Program-made: the position numbers and the translations under genes
The notes under the pieces: generated by a model
Seen by the model: only the letters and a program-made list of their open reading frames with translations
Databases searched by the model: none
What the model was told of the DNA's origin: nothing
In this document: positions 44,007-53,757 of the stretch, in pieces
Layout: each line of letters starts with the position of its first letter
How positions within the stretch are numbered: position 1 is the first letter of the stretch
Assembly: GCA_029975165.1 (NCBI GenBank)
Contig: JARKPR010000012.1
Location: forward strand, 175,343 to 239,342
From: Selenomonadales bacterium
Lineage (GTDB): Bacteria; Bacillota; Negativicutes; Sporomusales; UBA7701
Direction: 5' to 3'
DNA: 64,000 nt

Positions 44007-45107
44007 TCAGTCCCTCAAAATCATATTTGCCAGTTTTACGGGGTTGGCCAACTCGATGTCGTCGGGCACGTTTTGGCCGGTGGTCACATAAGACAGGGTC
44101 GTCGGGAACTGATACAACAAATTGAATACCGTGCCGAGGTTGGTAGCCTCGTCGAGCTTGGTGAACAAAAATTTCTGCGGCGAGCAGACCGAAAAACGGT
44201 TGACGGCGTCGAGCGCGTCGGCGTACTTCGTCGTCGCGCTCAACACCAGATTAGTCTCGATGTACGGGTCGACGGCCAGCAGCGCCTGCAGCTCGGCCAA
44301 CTGGTACTGGTTGCGCGGGCTGCGGCCGGCCGTGTCGATGAACACCAGGCGCTTGTCGCGGTGACGGAACAGCGCGGCCTTCATCTCGTCCGGGGTATAG
44401 ACGATCTCCAGCGGCACATCGATGATATCGGCATAAGTCTTCAATTGCTCGACAGCGGAAATGCGGTACGTATCGGCCGTCACCACCGCCACCTTCATGC
44501 CCTGGCTGAACGTGAAATCCGCGGCCAGCTTGGCGATCGTCGTCGTCTTGCCCACACCGGTGGGGCCGATGAACGCCACCACCTTGCAGCCGCTCTCCGG
44601 GGGCACGATCCCCTCCACGCGCTGCAGGTAGTTGGTCATCCGCTCGATCAAGAGCTGGCGCACGAACGCCGGATTGTTGCCTGTCAGGGGGCCGTCTTCC
44701 GGCAGCCCCTGGACGAGATTCTCGGCGATCGCGGCATCGATGTCGTTCCTGACCAGCAGATCATAAAGCGGCGACTGGTGCTTCTCCTGCCGCGGCAGCT
44801 TGGCCAGCACCTGCTCCACCATCTTGCGCATCGTCGCCATCTCCAGCTGCATGGCGGTCACCTTGGCGTCCTCGTCGCCGCGCGGCGCGGCGACGGTATG
44901 CGCCGCGGCCTTCCTCTCCGGCGGCGGGACCGGTGGCGGCGTATCGAGCGCCGCCATTACCTCCACCGTCTCCTTGCCGAAAAAGCCCAGGAAACCGCCC
45001 TTACGGAACCGGCGGGTGTGGAGAATGACGGCATCCCGGCCGAGGTCGTGCTTGACCTGGGCCATGGCGTCCTGGATGTTGCCGGCGGTAAAAACCTTGA
45101 CCTTCAC
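44007..45107 (-). CDS. flhF: Flagellar biosynthesis SRP-type GTPase FlhF
   Basis: 366 residues. A short basic N-terminal part (MKVKVFTAGNIQDAMAQVKH) and variable B domain are followed by the NG GTPase domain. G1 is GPTGVGKTTTIAKLAA; DTAGRSPRNQYQ is G3; TKLDEATNLG is G4/G5. FlhF marks the pole or cell site for flagellar assembly. The stop is directly followed by flhG and the start touches flhA (1-base gap). Confidence 0.97.
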   Translation of the reverse strand: MKVKVFTAGNIQDAMAQVKHDLGRDAVILHTRRFRKGGFLGFFGKETVEVMAALDTPPPVPPPERKAAAHTVAAPRGDEDAKVTAMQLEMATMRKMVEQVLAKLPRQEKHQSPLYDLLVRNDIDAAIAENLVQGLPEDGPLTGNNPAFVRQLLIERMTNYLQRVEGIVPPESGCKVVAFIGPTGVGKTTTIAKLAADFTFSQGMKVAVVTADTYRISAVEQLKTYADIIDVPLEIVYTPDEMKAALFRHRDKRLVFIDTAGRSPRNQYQLAELQALLAVDPYIETNLVLSATTKYADALDAVNRFSVCSPQKFLFTKLDEATNLGTVFNLLYQFPTTLSYVTTGQNVPDDIELANPVKLANMILRD

Positions 45108-47171
45108 TTAAACCTTCACCATCCCCAGGGCTTGTACCTCGATCTTCGGGTCGAGCTCCGCGTAGGAAAGCACGATCAGATTAGGCGCCACCCGCTCCGT
45201 CACCTTGCGGAAATACAGCCTGCTGGCCGGACTCGCCAGCACGATCGGCTGGTAGCCCTGGCCGGTCAGCTTGGGCAGCTCGTTCGACAGACTGGTTACC
45301 AGCGCCTGCACCGTCGGCGGATCGAGGGCGACGTACGAGCCGTGCTCGGTCCGCTGCACGGCGGCGTTGATCATGTTCTCCAGCTGCGGGTCCACCGTCA
45401 GGCAGGCCAGGACATTGTTGAACACATACTGCCGCGAAATCTGGCGGGCCAGGGCGTGGCGGACGTACTCGGCCAGCACCTCGGTGTCCTTCGTGACCGG
45501 CGCGTAATCGGCCAGCGTCTCCATGATCGTCACCATATCGCGGATCGAAATGCGTTCGCGCAGCAGATTGGCCAGCACCTTCTGGATATCGCCGTACGAC
45601 AGCAGATTGGGGACAAGCTCGTCCACCACCGCCGGGTTGGTCTGCTTGGTCGCCTCGACCAGCGTCTGAACCTCCTGGCGGCCGATGATCTCGGCGGCGT
45701 GGCCCTTGATGACCTCCGTGAGATGGGTGGCCAGCACCGACACCGGATCGACCACCGTAAACCCCGCCAGCTCGGCCTGCTCGCGCTCGCCCTCTTGAAT
45801 CCACAGGGCCGGGAGGCCGAACGCCGGCTCGAACGTCTCGATGCCGGCGATATCCTCGGCCGCCGTGCCCGGATTCATCGCCATGAAATGATCGGGCAGC
45901 AGCTCGCCCTTGGCCACCTCCACCCCGCGCAGCTTAATGACATAAGCATTTGGCTTGAGCTGGATATTGTCGCGGATGCGGATGGTCGGCACGACCAGCC
46001 CGAGCTCCAGGGCGCACTGGCGGCGGATCATCACGATCCTGTCCAGCAGATCGCCGCCCTGACTGGCATCCACCATCGGGATCAGACTGTAGCCGATCTC
46101 CAGCTCCATCGGGTCGATCGCCAGCATCGCCACCACGTTCTCCGGCTTGCGGACCTCCTCGATCTCCTTCTCCTCGCGGCGGGAAAGCTCCGACTCCTCC
46201 TCGGTCTTGGCCGTGCGCGTAAGCACGAAAGCCACGCCGCCGCTCAAGGCGCTGAGGACGAAAAACGGTATGCCCGGCAGGCCGGGGACCATGCCCAGGC
46301 CGGCGAGCACCGCGGCGGCGATCATGAACACCCGCGGATTTGTCAACAACTGGCCGACAATATCGTGGCCGAGATTAACGTCCGACGCCGCCCGCGTGAC
46401 GACGATGCCGGTCGCCGTCGAAATCAGCAGCGCCGGGATCTGGTTGACCAGGCCCTCGCCCACCGTCAGCAGCGTGTACGTCGACAGCGCCTGGAGGACG
46501 TCCATGTTGCGCTGCAGCATGCCGACCCCGAACCCGCCGATGATATTGATGATAATAATGATGATGGCCGCGATCGCGTCGCCCTTCACGAACTTGCTCG
46601 CGCCGTCCATCGCCCCGTAAAAATCGGCCTCGCGCTGGATATTGCGGCGGCGCTGGCGGGCCTCGGCGTCGGAAATCAGCCCGGCGTTGAGGTCGGCGTC
46701 GATGCTCATCTGCTTGCCCGGCATCGCGTCCAGCGTGAAGCGGGCCGCCACCTCGGCGACGCGCTCGGCGCCGCGGGTGATAACGATGAACTGGATAAGG
46801 ATCAGGATCACGAACACAATGAACCCCACCAGCGCGTTGCCGCCGACCACGAAATTGCCGAACGCCAGAATGACGTCGCCCGCATAACCGTCAAGCAGGA
46901 TAAGGCGCGTCGACGACACATTCAGCGACAGGCGGAACAGCGTCGTGATCAGCAGCAGCGACGGGAAGACCGACAACTGCAGCGGCTCGGTATTATAAAT
47001 AGACACCATCACGATAATGAGCGCGAACGTGATGTTGAATGTCAGTAAAATATCGAGCAGCATCGGCGGCACGGGAATAATCATCATCACCACGATCGTA
47101 ATGATCGCGATGGCGATGAAAATATCGCTATACCTCAATATCGCCGCAAAAGGAGAATTTTGTGCTGCCAA
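45108..47171 (-). CDS. flhA: Flagellar type III export gate protein FlhA
   Basis: 687 residues from a TTG (AAGGGGCGAGAATA ahead); no ATG or GTG in frame fits better. Eight membrane segments in the first 310 residues, including the conserved FHIPEP-region (TRGAERVAEVAARFTLDAMPGKQMSIDADLNAG), then the cytosolic nonamer-ring domain. It forms the export gate with FlhB. TTG initiation may lower its level. It is 17 bases after flhB. Confidence 0.97.
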   Translation of the reverse strand: MAAQNSPFAAILRYSDIFIAIAIITIVVMMIIPVPPMLLDILLTFNITFALIIVMVSIYNTEPLQLSVFPSLLLITTLFRLSLNVSSTRLILLDGYAGDVILAFGNFVVGGNALVGFIVFVILILIQFIVITRGAERVAEVAARFTLDAMPGKQMSIDADLNAGLISDAEARQRRRNIQREADFYGAMDGASKFVKGDAIAAIIIIIINIIGGFGVGMLQRNMDVLQALSTYTLLTVGEGLVNQIPALLISTATGIVVTRAASDVNLGHDIVGQLLTNPRVFMIAAAVLAGLGMVPGLPGIPFFVLSALSGGVAFVLTRTAKTEEESELSRREEKEIEEVRKPENVVAMLAIDPMELEIGYSLIPMVDASQGGDLLDRIVMIRRQCALELGLVVPTIRIRDNIQLKPNAYVIKLRGVEVAKGELLPDHFMAMNPGTAAEDIAGIETFEPAFGLPALWIQEGEREQAELAGFTVVDPVSVLATHLTEVIKGHAAEIIGRQEVQTLVEATKQTNPAVVDELVPNLLSYGDIQKVLANLLRERISIRDMVTIMETLADYAPVTKDTEVLAEYVRHALARQISRQYVFNNVLACLTVDPQLENMINAAVQRTEHGSYVALDPPTVQALVTSLSNELPKLTGQGYQPIVLASPASRLYFRKVTERVAPNLIVLSYAELDPKIEVQALGMVKV

Positions 47172-47188
47172 TATTCTCGCCCCTTATA

Positions 47189-48334
47189 CTAAGACAACCG
47201 TCTCTTCAGCCTGAAGACATAGGCCAATACCTCGGCCACCGCCTGATAAAGCTCCGGGGGAATGGTCTCCCCCACCTCCACCGTCGCGTACAGCGAGCGG
47301 GCCAGCGGCTTGTTCTCCACCACCGCCACCCCGTTCTCCCGCGCCATCTGCTTGATGCGCTCGGCCAGGAAATCCTGCCCCTTGGCCACCACCTCGGGCG
47401 CCGTCATGGTCTTGTCGTACCTGATCGCCACCGCGAAATGCGTCGGATTGGTGATGACCGCCGTCGCCTTCGGCACCTCCTGCATCATGCGGCGCATCGC
47501 CATCGCTCGCTGCCGCTCCCTGATCTTGCCCTTGATCTGCGGATTGCCCTCCGTCTGCTTGAACTCCTCCTTGATCTCCTGCTTGGACATCCTCAGGCTC
47601 TTGTTGTGCTCCCACCACTGGTAGAAATAATCCAGCGCCGCCAGCACCAGGATAACCGCGCCGATCTCCAAGGCCAGGTCGGCCACCAGGCCGGACGAAT
47701 AACGCAACGAATCCGTCAGATCGGCGCCGATGAGCTGCGGCACCAGCGAAGTCTCCCGCGTAATGAAACGGTACACGAAATAACCGATGATCGAAATCTT
47801 GCACAGCGACTTCACCGCCTCCACAAGCGAGCGGAGCGAAAACAGGCGCTTGAAGCCTGCGATGGGATTAATCCTCTCGAGCTTGGGCATCAGCGGTTCG
47901 AACGAAAGCATAAAGCCCACCTGGAGGAAATTCACCGTCAGCGAAATCATCAGCACCACCAGCATCAGCGGCAGCATCACCTTCAGGAACACGAGACTGA
48001 AGCCCAAAAACAGCGCATACACCTGGGAAATAGTGAAATCCGCCGTCGCCAGATTGGCGAACATCATCCGCATATAAGCGGTGATCTCGTAATAAATGTG
48101 CGGCCCCAGCATCTTCAACGCCAAAAAAGCGGCCAGGATAATGAACGCCGAACTGATCTCGGTGCTCTTGGCCACCTGCCCCTTCTTGCGCGCCTCCTCC
48201 TTGCGCTTGGGGGTGGCCTCCTCCGTCTTCTCCTGATTGAAAAGCTGCAAATCGAAAGCGGCCAGCTTGAACCTGTACTCCCCGCCGTCAGCGGACGGCG
48301 GACAGGAGGCGGTAGACATCGCGGTACATGCCAT
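47189..48334 (-). CDS. flhB: Flagellar export switch protein FlhB
   Basis: 381 residues from an ATG with GGAGGTGGGGTTCA ahead. Four membrane segments, the autocleavage motif NPTH (about 290), and typical EKTEEATPKRKEEARKKGQVAKS near the N-terminus. The protein switches export from hook to filament substrates. The start lies 47 bases inside the 3' end of fliR, so the two are translationally coupled; the extra N-terminal 25 or so residues beyond the usual start are encoded in this overlap and could be untranslated. Confidence 0.94.
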   Translation of the reverse strand: MACTAMSTASCPPSADGGEYRFKLAAFDLQLFNQEKTEEATPKRKEEARKKGQVAKSTEISSAFIILAAFLALKMLGPHIYYEITAYMRMMFANLATADFTISQVYALFLGFSLVFLKVMLPLMLVVLMISLTVNFLQVGFMLSFEPLMPKLERINPIAGFKRLFSLRSLVEAVKSLCKISIIGYFVYRFITRETSLVPQLIGADLTDSLRYSSGLVADLALEIGAVILVLAALDYFYQWWEHNKSLRMSKQEIKEEFKQTEGNPQIKGKIRERQRAMAMRRMMQEVPKATAVITNPTHFAVAIRYDKTMTAPEVVAKGQDFLAERIKQMARENGVAVVENKPLARSLYATVEVGETIPPELYQAVAEVLAYVFRLKRRLS

Positions 48335-49067
48335 TGAACCCCACCTCCAACATCGCGATATAGAACGGCAGCGCCATCATCAGCGCGAAAGTGCCGATAA
48401 TCAGCTTCGCCGGGATACCCACCACAAAAATATTCATCTGAGGCATCGTCCGCGCCAGGATACCGAACGCCACATCCGCCAGCACCAGCGACACCAGCAC
48501 CGGCAGGCTTATCTTAAACGCGATCGCGAACACCCCGCTCACCATATCGAGAACGAACCCCGCCAGCGACGCCGGGATGGACGCCCCCGTAACCGGCACC
48601 AGCTTGAAGCTCGCCACCAGCGCGCCCAGCAGCACATGATGGCCGTTCGTCGCCAGCAGCACCATCAGCGCCAGCAAATACTTGAAATTGCCCAGCAGCG
48701 GGATCTGCTGGCCGAACTGCGGATCGAACACATTCACAATCCCGAAGCCGATCTGCACATCGAGGATATGGCCGGCCATCTGCACCCCCTGCATAAACAG
48801 CGAACTCACGAACCCGAACACCAGGCCCAGCAGGAACTCGCCCGCCACCAGCGCCACATACGCCGGCAGCCTATCGGGAATCACCGTTTCGGCGGAAAAC
48901 ACCGCCGGGAAAATAATATACGACAACAGCAGCGACAGGCCGGCCTTGGCGTACAAGGGAATATTGCGGCTGCCGAAAAACGGGGCCACCGAAAATATCC
49001 CCGTGATCCGCGTGAACACCAGCAGAAAAAAATGCGTCTGATTAACCAGCACCGCCAAAATATCCAA
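48288..49067 (-). CDS. fliR: Flagellar export protein FliR
   Basis: 259 residues with six to seven membrane segments. FliR, FliP and FliQ form the export pore. The N-terminus (FFLLVFTRITGIFSVAPFFGSRNIP) is diagnostic. The 3' end overlaps the flhB start by 47 bases. Located 18 bases after fliQ. Confidence 0.96.
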   Translation of the reverse strand: MDILAVLVNQTHFFLLVFTRITGIFSVAPFFGSRNIPLYAKAGLSLLLSYIIFPAVFSAETVIPDRLPAYVALVAGEFLLGLVFGFVSSLFMQGVQMAGHILDVQIGFGIVNVFDPQFGQQIPLLGNFKYLLALMVLLATNGHHVLLGALVASFKLVPVTGASIPASLAGFVLDMVSGVFAIAFKISLPVLVSLVLADVAFGILARTMPQMNIFVVGIPAKLIIGTFALMMALPFYIAMLEVGFNGMYRDVYRLLSAVR

Positions 49068-49085
49068 ACCTCTGCGCCACCCCGT

Positions 49086-49355
49086 CTACCTGATCATCGT
49101 CGGCAAATGGAGCAAAATCTCCCGGGTATAATCGACCATCAGGCTCAGCATCCACGGGCCGAACAACAGCACCGCCACGAAAACGGCCATAATCTTCGGC
49201 ACAAAACTCAGCGTCTGCTCCTGAATCTGCGTTATCGCCTGGAAAATACTCACCAGGATGCCCACCAATAAGCCCAGCCCCAGCATCGGCGCCGCCACCA
49301 GCATCACCATAATCAGGGCGTCGCGGCCCACCTGGATCGCCAGATCGCTCGACAT
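49086..49355 (-). CDS. fliQ: Flagellar export protein FliQ
   Basis: 89 residues with two membrane segments. Motifs: ALIMVMLVAAPMLGLGLLVGIL and SIFQAITQIQEQTLSF. Standard length. Eleven bases after fliP. Confidence 0.97.
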   Translation of the reverse strand: MSSDLAIQVGRDALIMVMLVAAPMLGLGLLVGILVSIFQAITQIQEQTLSFVPKIMAVFVAVLLFGPWMLSLMVDYTREILLHLPTMIR

Positions 49356-49366
49356 GTCCCGCCCCC

Positions 49367-50128
49367 CTAATTGAAGCTCGTCATCAGCGAACGGACCACC
49401 AAATGCCAGCCGTCCACAAGGATAAACAGCAAAATCTTAAACGGCAGCGAAATCATCACCGGCGGCACCATCATCATCCCCATCGACATCAGCGTGCTCG
49501 CCACCACCATATCGATCACGATGAACGGTATGTAAATCAGGAAACCGATCTGGAAAGCCGTCTTCAGCTCGCTGATCACGAACGCCGGAATCAGCGTCGT
49601 CGTCGGCACATCATCAGGCGAATTGGGCCGGGGCGCCTCGGAAATATTCACAAACAGCGCCAGATCGTTCTCCCGCGTCTGCTTGAACATAAACTCCCGC
49701 ATCGGCTTCAGCGCCGCCGTCAGCGCCGTATCCTGCGTCATCCGCCCGGCCATATAAGGCTGCAGCGCGTTCTGGTTCACCTCGTCCCAATACGGCGACA
49801 TCGTAAAAAACGTCAGAAAAAGCGCCAGCCCGACCAACACCTGATTGGGCGGCATCTGCTGCGTGGCCAGGGCGCTGCGCAGAAACGACAGCACCACGAT
49901 AATGCGGGTGAACGAAGTCATCATTATTAAAATTGACGGTGCCAGAGAAAGCACAGTCAATACGAAAAGAACCTGGAGGCTCAAAGCGACATCGCGGGGG
50001 TTATTGGCCGCTTCGACGCCGATATTGACATTCGGCACCGGGACAAGGGGAGCGCCCTGGGCCGGCGTCGCAACCAGCAGACAAAAAAACACTATCAGGC
50101 CGATTAACGTAACAAGCCTTGTAAACAC
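49367..50128 (-). CDS. fliP: Flagellar export protein FliP
   Basis: 253 residues from a GTG after AGAGGTAAG. A signal peptide (about 1-25, ending PAQGA) and four membrane segments. The conserved block [20 protein letters not shown] and the C-terminal [18 protein letters not shown] are intact. Core of the export pore. 5 bases after fliO. Confidence 0.97.
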   Translation of the reverse strand: MFTRLVTLIGLIVFFCLLVATPAQGAPLVPVPNVNIGVEAANNPRDVALSLQVLFVLTVLSLAPSILIMMTSFTRIIVVLSFLRSALATQQMPPNQVLVGLALFLTFFTMSPYWDEVNQNALQPYMAGRMTQDTALTAALKPMREFMFKQTRENDLALFVNISEAPRPNSPDDVPTTTLIPAFVISELKTAFQIGFLIYIPFIVIDMVVASTLMSMGMMMVPPVMISLPFKILLFILVDGWHLVVRSLMTSFN

Positions 50129-50133
50129 TGGGC

Positions 50134-50676
50134 TTACCTCTTCTCGCGGTCGCTCTCGTTACCGACCCGGCCGTAGCGGCCAAACACGCCCGGGAACCGG
50201 TGGGACATCTGCTGCAAAGACGACAACTGACGCTCGAAAGCAGCGTCGAACTGGCTGGGCGGCCCTGCCGGCGAAGCGGCCCGCAGGCGTTCGATCATCG
50301 CCGGGTCAGTGATCTCCTGGAGAAAATTCACATTATGATCGGTCACGCCCAGCACCAAAACCTTCCCGGCCACATCCGCCACGAACACCCCGCGGCTGGG
50401 GCCCAGCGGCAGCGACACAAGCACCCGGTTGTCGCCGGCCTGGCTGAAACGGCCCAACCGCTGCCCCAGGAAGCGGGACGTGAAATAAGCGAGAAAAATA
50501 ACCACCGCGAACGTCGCCAGCAGCGTCACCGTATAAGCGACCGTCGAAAGCCACGACGACCCGGCCGGCTGCGGCTCCTGATAAGCGAGATACTCCCCGC
50601 CCTGTCCGGCCGCCAGCACGGGGCCGCACAGCCACAGGACGGCCAAAGCCGCGGTCAGCGCCCACCGGACGCGCAT
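50134..50676 (-). CDS. fliO: Flagellar biosynthesis protein FliO
   Basis: 180 residues from [13 protein letters not shown] (GGGGATGG site); two earlier in-frame codons overlap the cheY stop. Signal peptide about 1-23, a membrane segment about 45-65, and a FliO/FliZ cytosolic domain with [29 protein letters not shown]. It helps FliP fold. Diverse family; length fits the Bacillota form. Confidence 0.9.
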   Translation of the reverse strand: MRVRWALTAALAVLWLCGPVLAAGQGGEYLAYQEPQPAGSSWLSTVAYTVTLLATFAVVIFLAYFTSRFLGQRLGRFSQAGDNRVLVSLPLGPSRGVFVADVAGKVLVLGVTDHNVNFLQEITDPAMIERLRAASPAGPPSQFDAAFERQLSSLQQMSHRFPGVFGRYGRVGNESDREKR

Positions 50677-50690
50677 AGTGCCCATCCCCG

Positions 50691-51053
50691 TCAACCGATG
50701 GCTTTGCGGATCGCTTCCAACACCCGGTCAGGCTGGAACGGCTTGACGATAAAATCGCGGGCCCCCGACTGGATAGCCTCGATAACCATCGACTGCTGGC
50801 CCATGGCGCTGCACATGATCACCCTCGCCGCCGGATCGATCTTTTTAATATGCTTCACAGCCGTAATCCCGTCCATCTCCGGCATCGTAATATCCATCGT
50901 CGTCAAGTCGGGGTGCAGCTCCTGAAACTTCTCGACGGCCCTGGTGCCGTTCTCCGCCTCCCCGACGACCTCAAAGCCGTTCTTCGTGAGGATATCCTTG
51001 ATCATCATCCGCATAAAGGCCGCATCGTCAACGATCAAAACCTTGGTTGCCAT
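50691..51053 (-). CDS. cheY: Chemotaxis response regulator CheY
   Basis: 120 residues, a bare receiver domain. Acid pocket VDDAAF, phosphoacceptor Asp54 (TTMDITMPEMDG), conserved Thr/Ser in CSAMGQ and Lys in VKPFQP. CheY-P binds FliM/FliY to set rotation. It lies between fliY and fliO as in Bacillus. The overlap with fliO is avoided by the chosen fliO start. Confidence 0.97.
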   Translation of the reverse strand: MATKVLIVDDAAFMRMMIKDILTKNGFEVVGEAENGTRAVEKFQELHPDLTTMDITMPEMDGITAVKHIKKIDPAARVIMCSAMGQQSMVIEAIQSGARDFIVKPFQPDRVLEAIRKAIG

Positions 51054-51090
51054 TGCCCAATCTCTCCCATCACAAATTTTCGTCCGTGAA

Positions 51091-52209
51091 CTATTGCAGG
51101 GCTGTCCGGTCGAGCTGACCGATTATTTCGGTGATCCGCACCCCGAAATTCTCGTCGATGACCACGACCTCGCCTTTGGCGATCTGCTTGCCGTTCGCCA
51201 GGATATCCACCGGCTCGCCGGCCAGCTTATCAAGCTCCACGACCGAGCCGGGGCCGAGCTCCAGAATCTCGCGGATGAGCTTGCGGGTCCGTCCCAATTC
51301 CACCGTCACCTGCAGCGGCACATCCAAGATCAGGCCGATATTCGTATCCGTCACCGGCAGCATCGCCGGCTTAAGCGGCGCGAACTGCACCGGCTGCACC
51401 GTCACATTCGGCTGGGGCTGCTGGGGCGGCAGCGGAATCGCCGCCATCGGCTGCGGCACCGGCTGGAGAGCGGGCGCGGGAGCAGGCGCCGCAACGACGG
51501 GGACCGGAGCCGCTGCCGCGGGTTGCGTTGCCGCGGCGTTGGCCTCCACCACGCCGATCAGATTGGCCACCATATCCTTGGCCACCTGCAGGGAAACCAA
51601 CTGCATGATCTCGCTGTCGATAAGATCCTCGACCTCCATGCGGAACGAAACCGCGACAAGCGGATCGTCGGGGGAAGAAACGCTCATGATCTTGGACTCG
51701 TCGGTGGCAAAATCGGTCAGATTGCAGACCGGCGGCGCGATATCGATCTTCTTCTTGAAAACCGTCGACATCGACGTCGCCACCGAACCCATCATCTGGT
51801 TCATCGCCTCGGTCACCGCGCTCATATACAACTCGTTCAGCTCGCCGGGCGGGTTCGTGCCGTCGCCGCCCATCATCAGATCGGCGATGATCAGCGCGTC
51901 CGGCTCGCGGATCGCGAGAATATTGCTGCCCATCAAACCGTTCGTATACCCCACCTCGATCACCAGATACGGCAGCGGGTACTGCTCCTTGAGCGCCTTC
52001 AGGCTCGAAATGCGCACCTTGGGGGTGGTGATCGACACGCGGCGGCTAAGCAGGATCGACAGCGTCGTCGCCGCGCTACCCATCGAAATATTGCCGATCT
52101 CGCCCATCGCATCCTTCTCGATATCGCTCAAATCCTGGGCGGTGGCGGCGACAGGTTCGCCTCGCAGCAAGGCGTCTATCTCCTCTTGCGACAAAAAGCC
52201 GTTATTCAT
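51091..52209 (-). CDS. fliY: Flagellar switch/CheY-P phosphatase FliY
   Basis: 372 residues. N-terminal CheY-binding peptide (LSQEEIDALL), then a CheC-like phosphatase domain with two ExxN sites (MGEIGNISMGSAATTL; ELYMSAVTEAMNQMMGS), a Pro/Ala-rich linker, and a C-terminal FliN domain (DVPLQVTVELGRTRKLIREIL). So it is the FliY type, not the short FliN. It overlaps the fliM stop by 8 bases. Two close ATGs exist; the second is 9 bases after AAAGGAG. Confidence 0.96.
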   Translation of the reverse strand: MNNGFLSQEEIDALLRGEPVAATAQDLSDIEKDAMGEIGNISMGSAATTLSILLSRRVSITTPKVRISSLKALKEQYPLPYLVIEVGYTNGLMGSNILAIREPDALIIADLMMGGDGTNPPGELNELYMSAVTEAMNQMMGSVATSMSTVFKKKIDIAPPVCNLTDFATDESKIMSVSSPDDPLVAVSFRMEVEDLIDSEIMQLVSLQVAKDMVANLIGVVEANAAATQPAAAAPVPVVAAPAPAPALQPVPQPMAAIPLPPQQPQPNVTVQPVQFAPLKPAMLPVTDTNIGLILDVPLQVTVELGRTRKLIREILELGPGSVVELDKLAGEPVDILANGKQIAKGEVVVIDENFGVRITEIIGQLDRTALQ

Positions 52210-53203
52210 CACCATCTTCTCCTTTGGTCAGAATTTGCGTCACCTGAACAGCCATTTTCTTGCCGGCAATCCCCGGCAGGCAGCGGAACTTTTCGCCGCT
52301 GCCGACGAAAATTTTCAGCGCCTCGTCCGCGCGCGTCTCCAGCTGGAGCACATCCCCCGGAGCGAGCCCGAGCATCTCGTGGACGCTTATCTTGATCCTG
52401 CCAAGCTCCACCACCATCGGGATGAGCGTCTTCTCCAGCTTGCGCTGCAGCGCGCTCACATTCTCGTCCGTGGACCGCTTGGCCATCGACGAAGCCACCC
52501 AGAACGTCGTCGACAGCTTCGACATGATCGGCTCCAGCACCAGATACGGGATGCAAATGTTCAGCAGCCCCTCGGCCTGGCCGATCTTGGCCTGAAGCGT
52601 TATGATGACCACCATATCGTTGGGCGGCACAATCTGCGTAAACTGGGGGTTAGTCTCGATCGCCTCCATATGCGGGTCGAGAGAAATCACCTGCTTCCAG
52701 GCATCCTGGAAATTCTCCAGCGCCTTCGCCAATAGCCGCTTGACGATGACCTCCTCGATATCGGTCAGGGGGCGGGGTTTGGCCGGCGGCGCGCCGGGAC
52801 CGCCGAAAAGACGGTCGATGATCGCGAAAACAATATTGGGGTTGATCTCCAGCAGCACGTTGCCCTTCAAGGGGCGCATCTGGAAAATATTGATGACGCT
52901 GGGGTTAGGCAGCGAACGGATGAACTCCTCGTAAGTCAACTGATCCACCGACGCCACGTTGATATTCACGAACGAGCGCAGATGGGCGGCCAGGTATGTA
53001 TTCAGAAGACGGGCGAAATTCTCGTGAAGCATGTACAAGGTGCGGATCTGATCCTTCGAAAACTTGTCGGGGCGTTTGAAATCGTAAACCTTGACCTTGC
53101 GCTGGCTCTGCTCGATCTTCATATCCTCCGCCGTCACCACGCCGGTCGACAAAGCGGACAACAACTCGTCTATTTCCGACTGGGACAGCACATCACCTGA
53201 CAC
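52202..53203 (-). CDS. fliM: Flagellar switch protein FliM
   Basis: 333 residues from a GTG after GGAGGTGGTTAT. N-terminal CheY-P binding peptide LSQSEIDELL, a middle CheC-like domain without phosphatase residues, and a C-terminal FliN-like domain (GRIKISVHEMLGLAPGDVLQL). FliM is a C-ring part. It overlaps fliY by 8 bases. Confidence 0.97.
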   Translation of the reverse strand: MSGDVLSQSEIDELLSALSTGVVTAEDMKIEQSQRKVKVYDFKRPDKFSKDQIRTLYMLHENFARLLNTYLAAHLRSFVNINVASVDQLTYEEFIRSLPNPSVINIFQMRPLKGNVLLEINPNIVFAIIDRLFGGPGAPPAKPRPLTDIEEVIVKRLLAKALENFQDAWKQVISLDPHMEAIETNPQFTQIVPPNDMVVIITLQAKIGQAEGLLNICIPYLVLEPIMSKLSTTFWVASSMAKRSTDENVSALQRKLEKTLIPMVVELGRIKISVHEMLGLAPGDVLQLETRADEALKIFVGSGEKFRCLPGIAGKKMAVQVTQILTKGEDGDE

Positions 53204-53239
53204 ATAACCACCTCCTTCCGCCGCGGGCGGTCTTCCGTC

Positions 53240-53713
53240 CTACTGGAGCACGAAATTCGTTATATAAACCTCGTAAACGCGGTCCTCGCCGAGAACCTTG
53301 TTCACCTCGGCCTTGATCAAATCCTTGAGCCTTTCCTGTCGAAGCGGCTCGAAATCCTCCACCTTCTGGGACCTCAGCACCTGCACGGTGGCATCCAATG
53401 CTTTTATTTCCTCGGGCGAGCCGGCTTTTCCTCCTATTGCCATCCCTTTCTTGTCAGGTTTTAGTTCCAAAACGACAGCGATCTTCAAATACCGACCCGA
53501 CGAAACCCCGCCGATATTGACGATCAGACCGTCCTTCGGGTCGCCGAGCTTCATGAACACCCCGGGCTCGCGCCCGCCCTTGCCGGCATCGCCCCGCGAA
53601 CTGATCACCTTCGTGGCGATAAAATACGAAATGCCGCCGGCCAGAATCAGGCCAACCACGATCAGACCGACGATCACCATTACCGACAACTTTTTGCCGC
53701 CTTCCTCGGCCAT
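53240..53713 (-). CDS. fliL: Flagellar basal body-associated protein FliL
   Basis: 157 residues. One membrane segment (about 11-31) with a short cytosolic N-terminus, then a periplasmic SPFH-like domain with VQVLRSQKVEDFEPLRQERLKDLIKAEVNKVLGEDRV. FliL supports stator function around MotAB. It lies between motA and fliM with a 44-base gap to motA; motB is absent in this gap. Confidence 0.95.
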   Translation of the reverse strand: MAEEGGKKLSVMVIVGLIVVGLILAGGISYFIATKVISSRGDAGKGGREPGVFMKLGDPKDGLIVNIGGVSSGRYLKIAVVLELKPDKKGMAIGGKAGSPEEIKALDATVQVLRSQKVEDFEPLRQERLKDLIKAEVNKVLGEDRVYEVYITNFVLQ

Positions 53714-53757
53714 ACCAAATCCCTCCCTGTCGTGCGTATCTCAGCAGCGTTCCGGCG

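Noticed and set aside
44073..47048. 991-codon open frame on the plus strand
   Set aside because: Antisense of flhF/flhA; no signature, His/Arg-rich.
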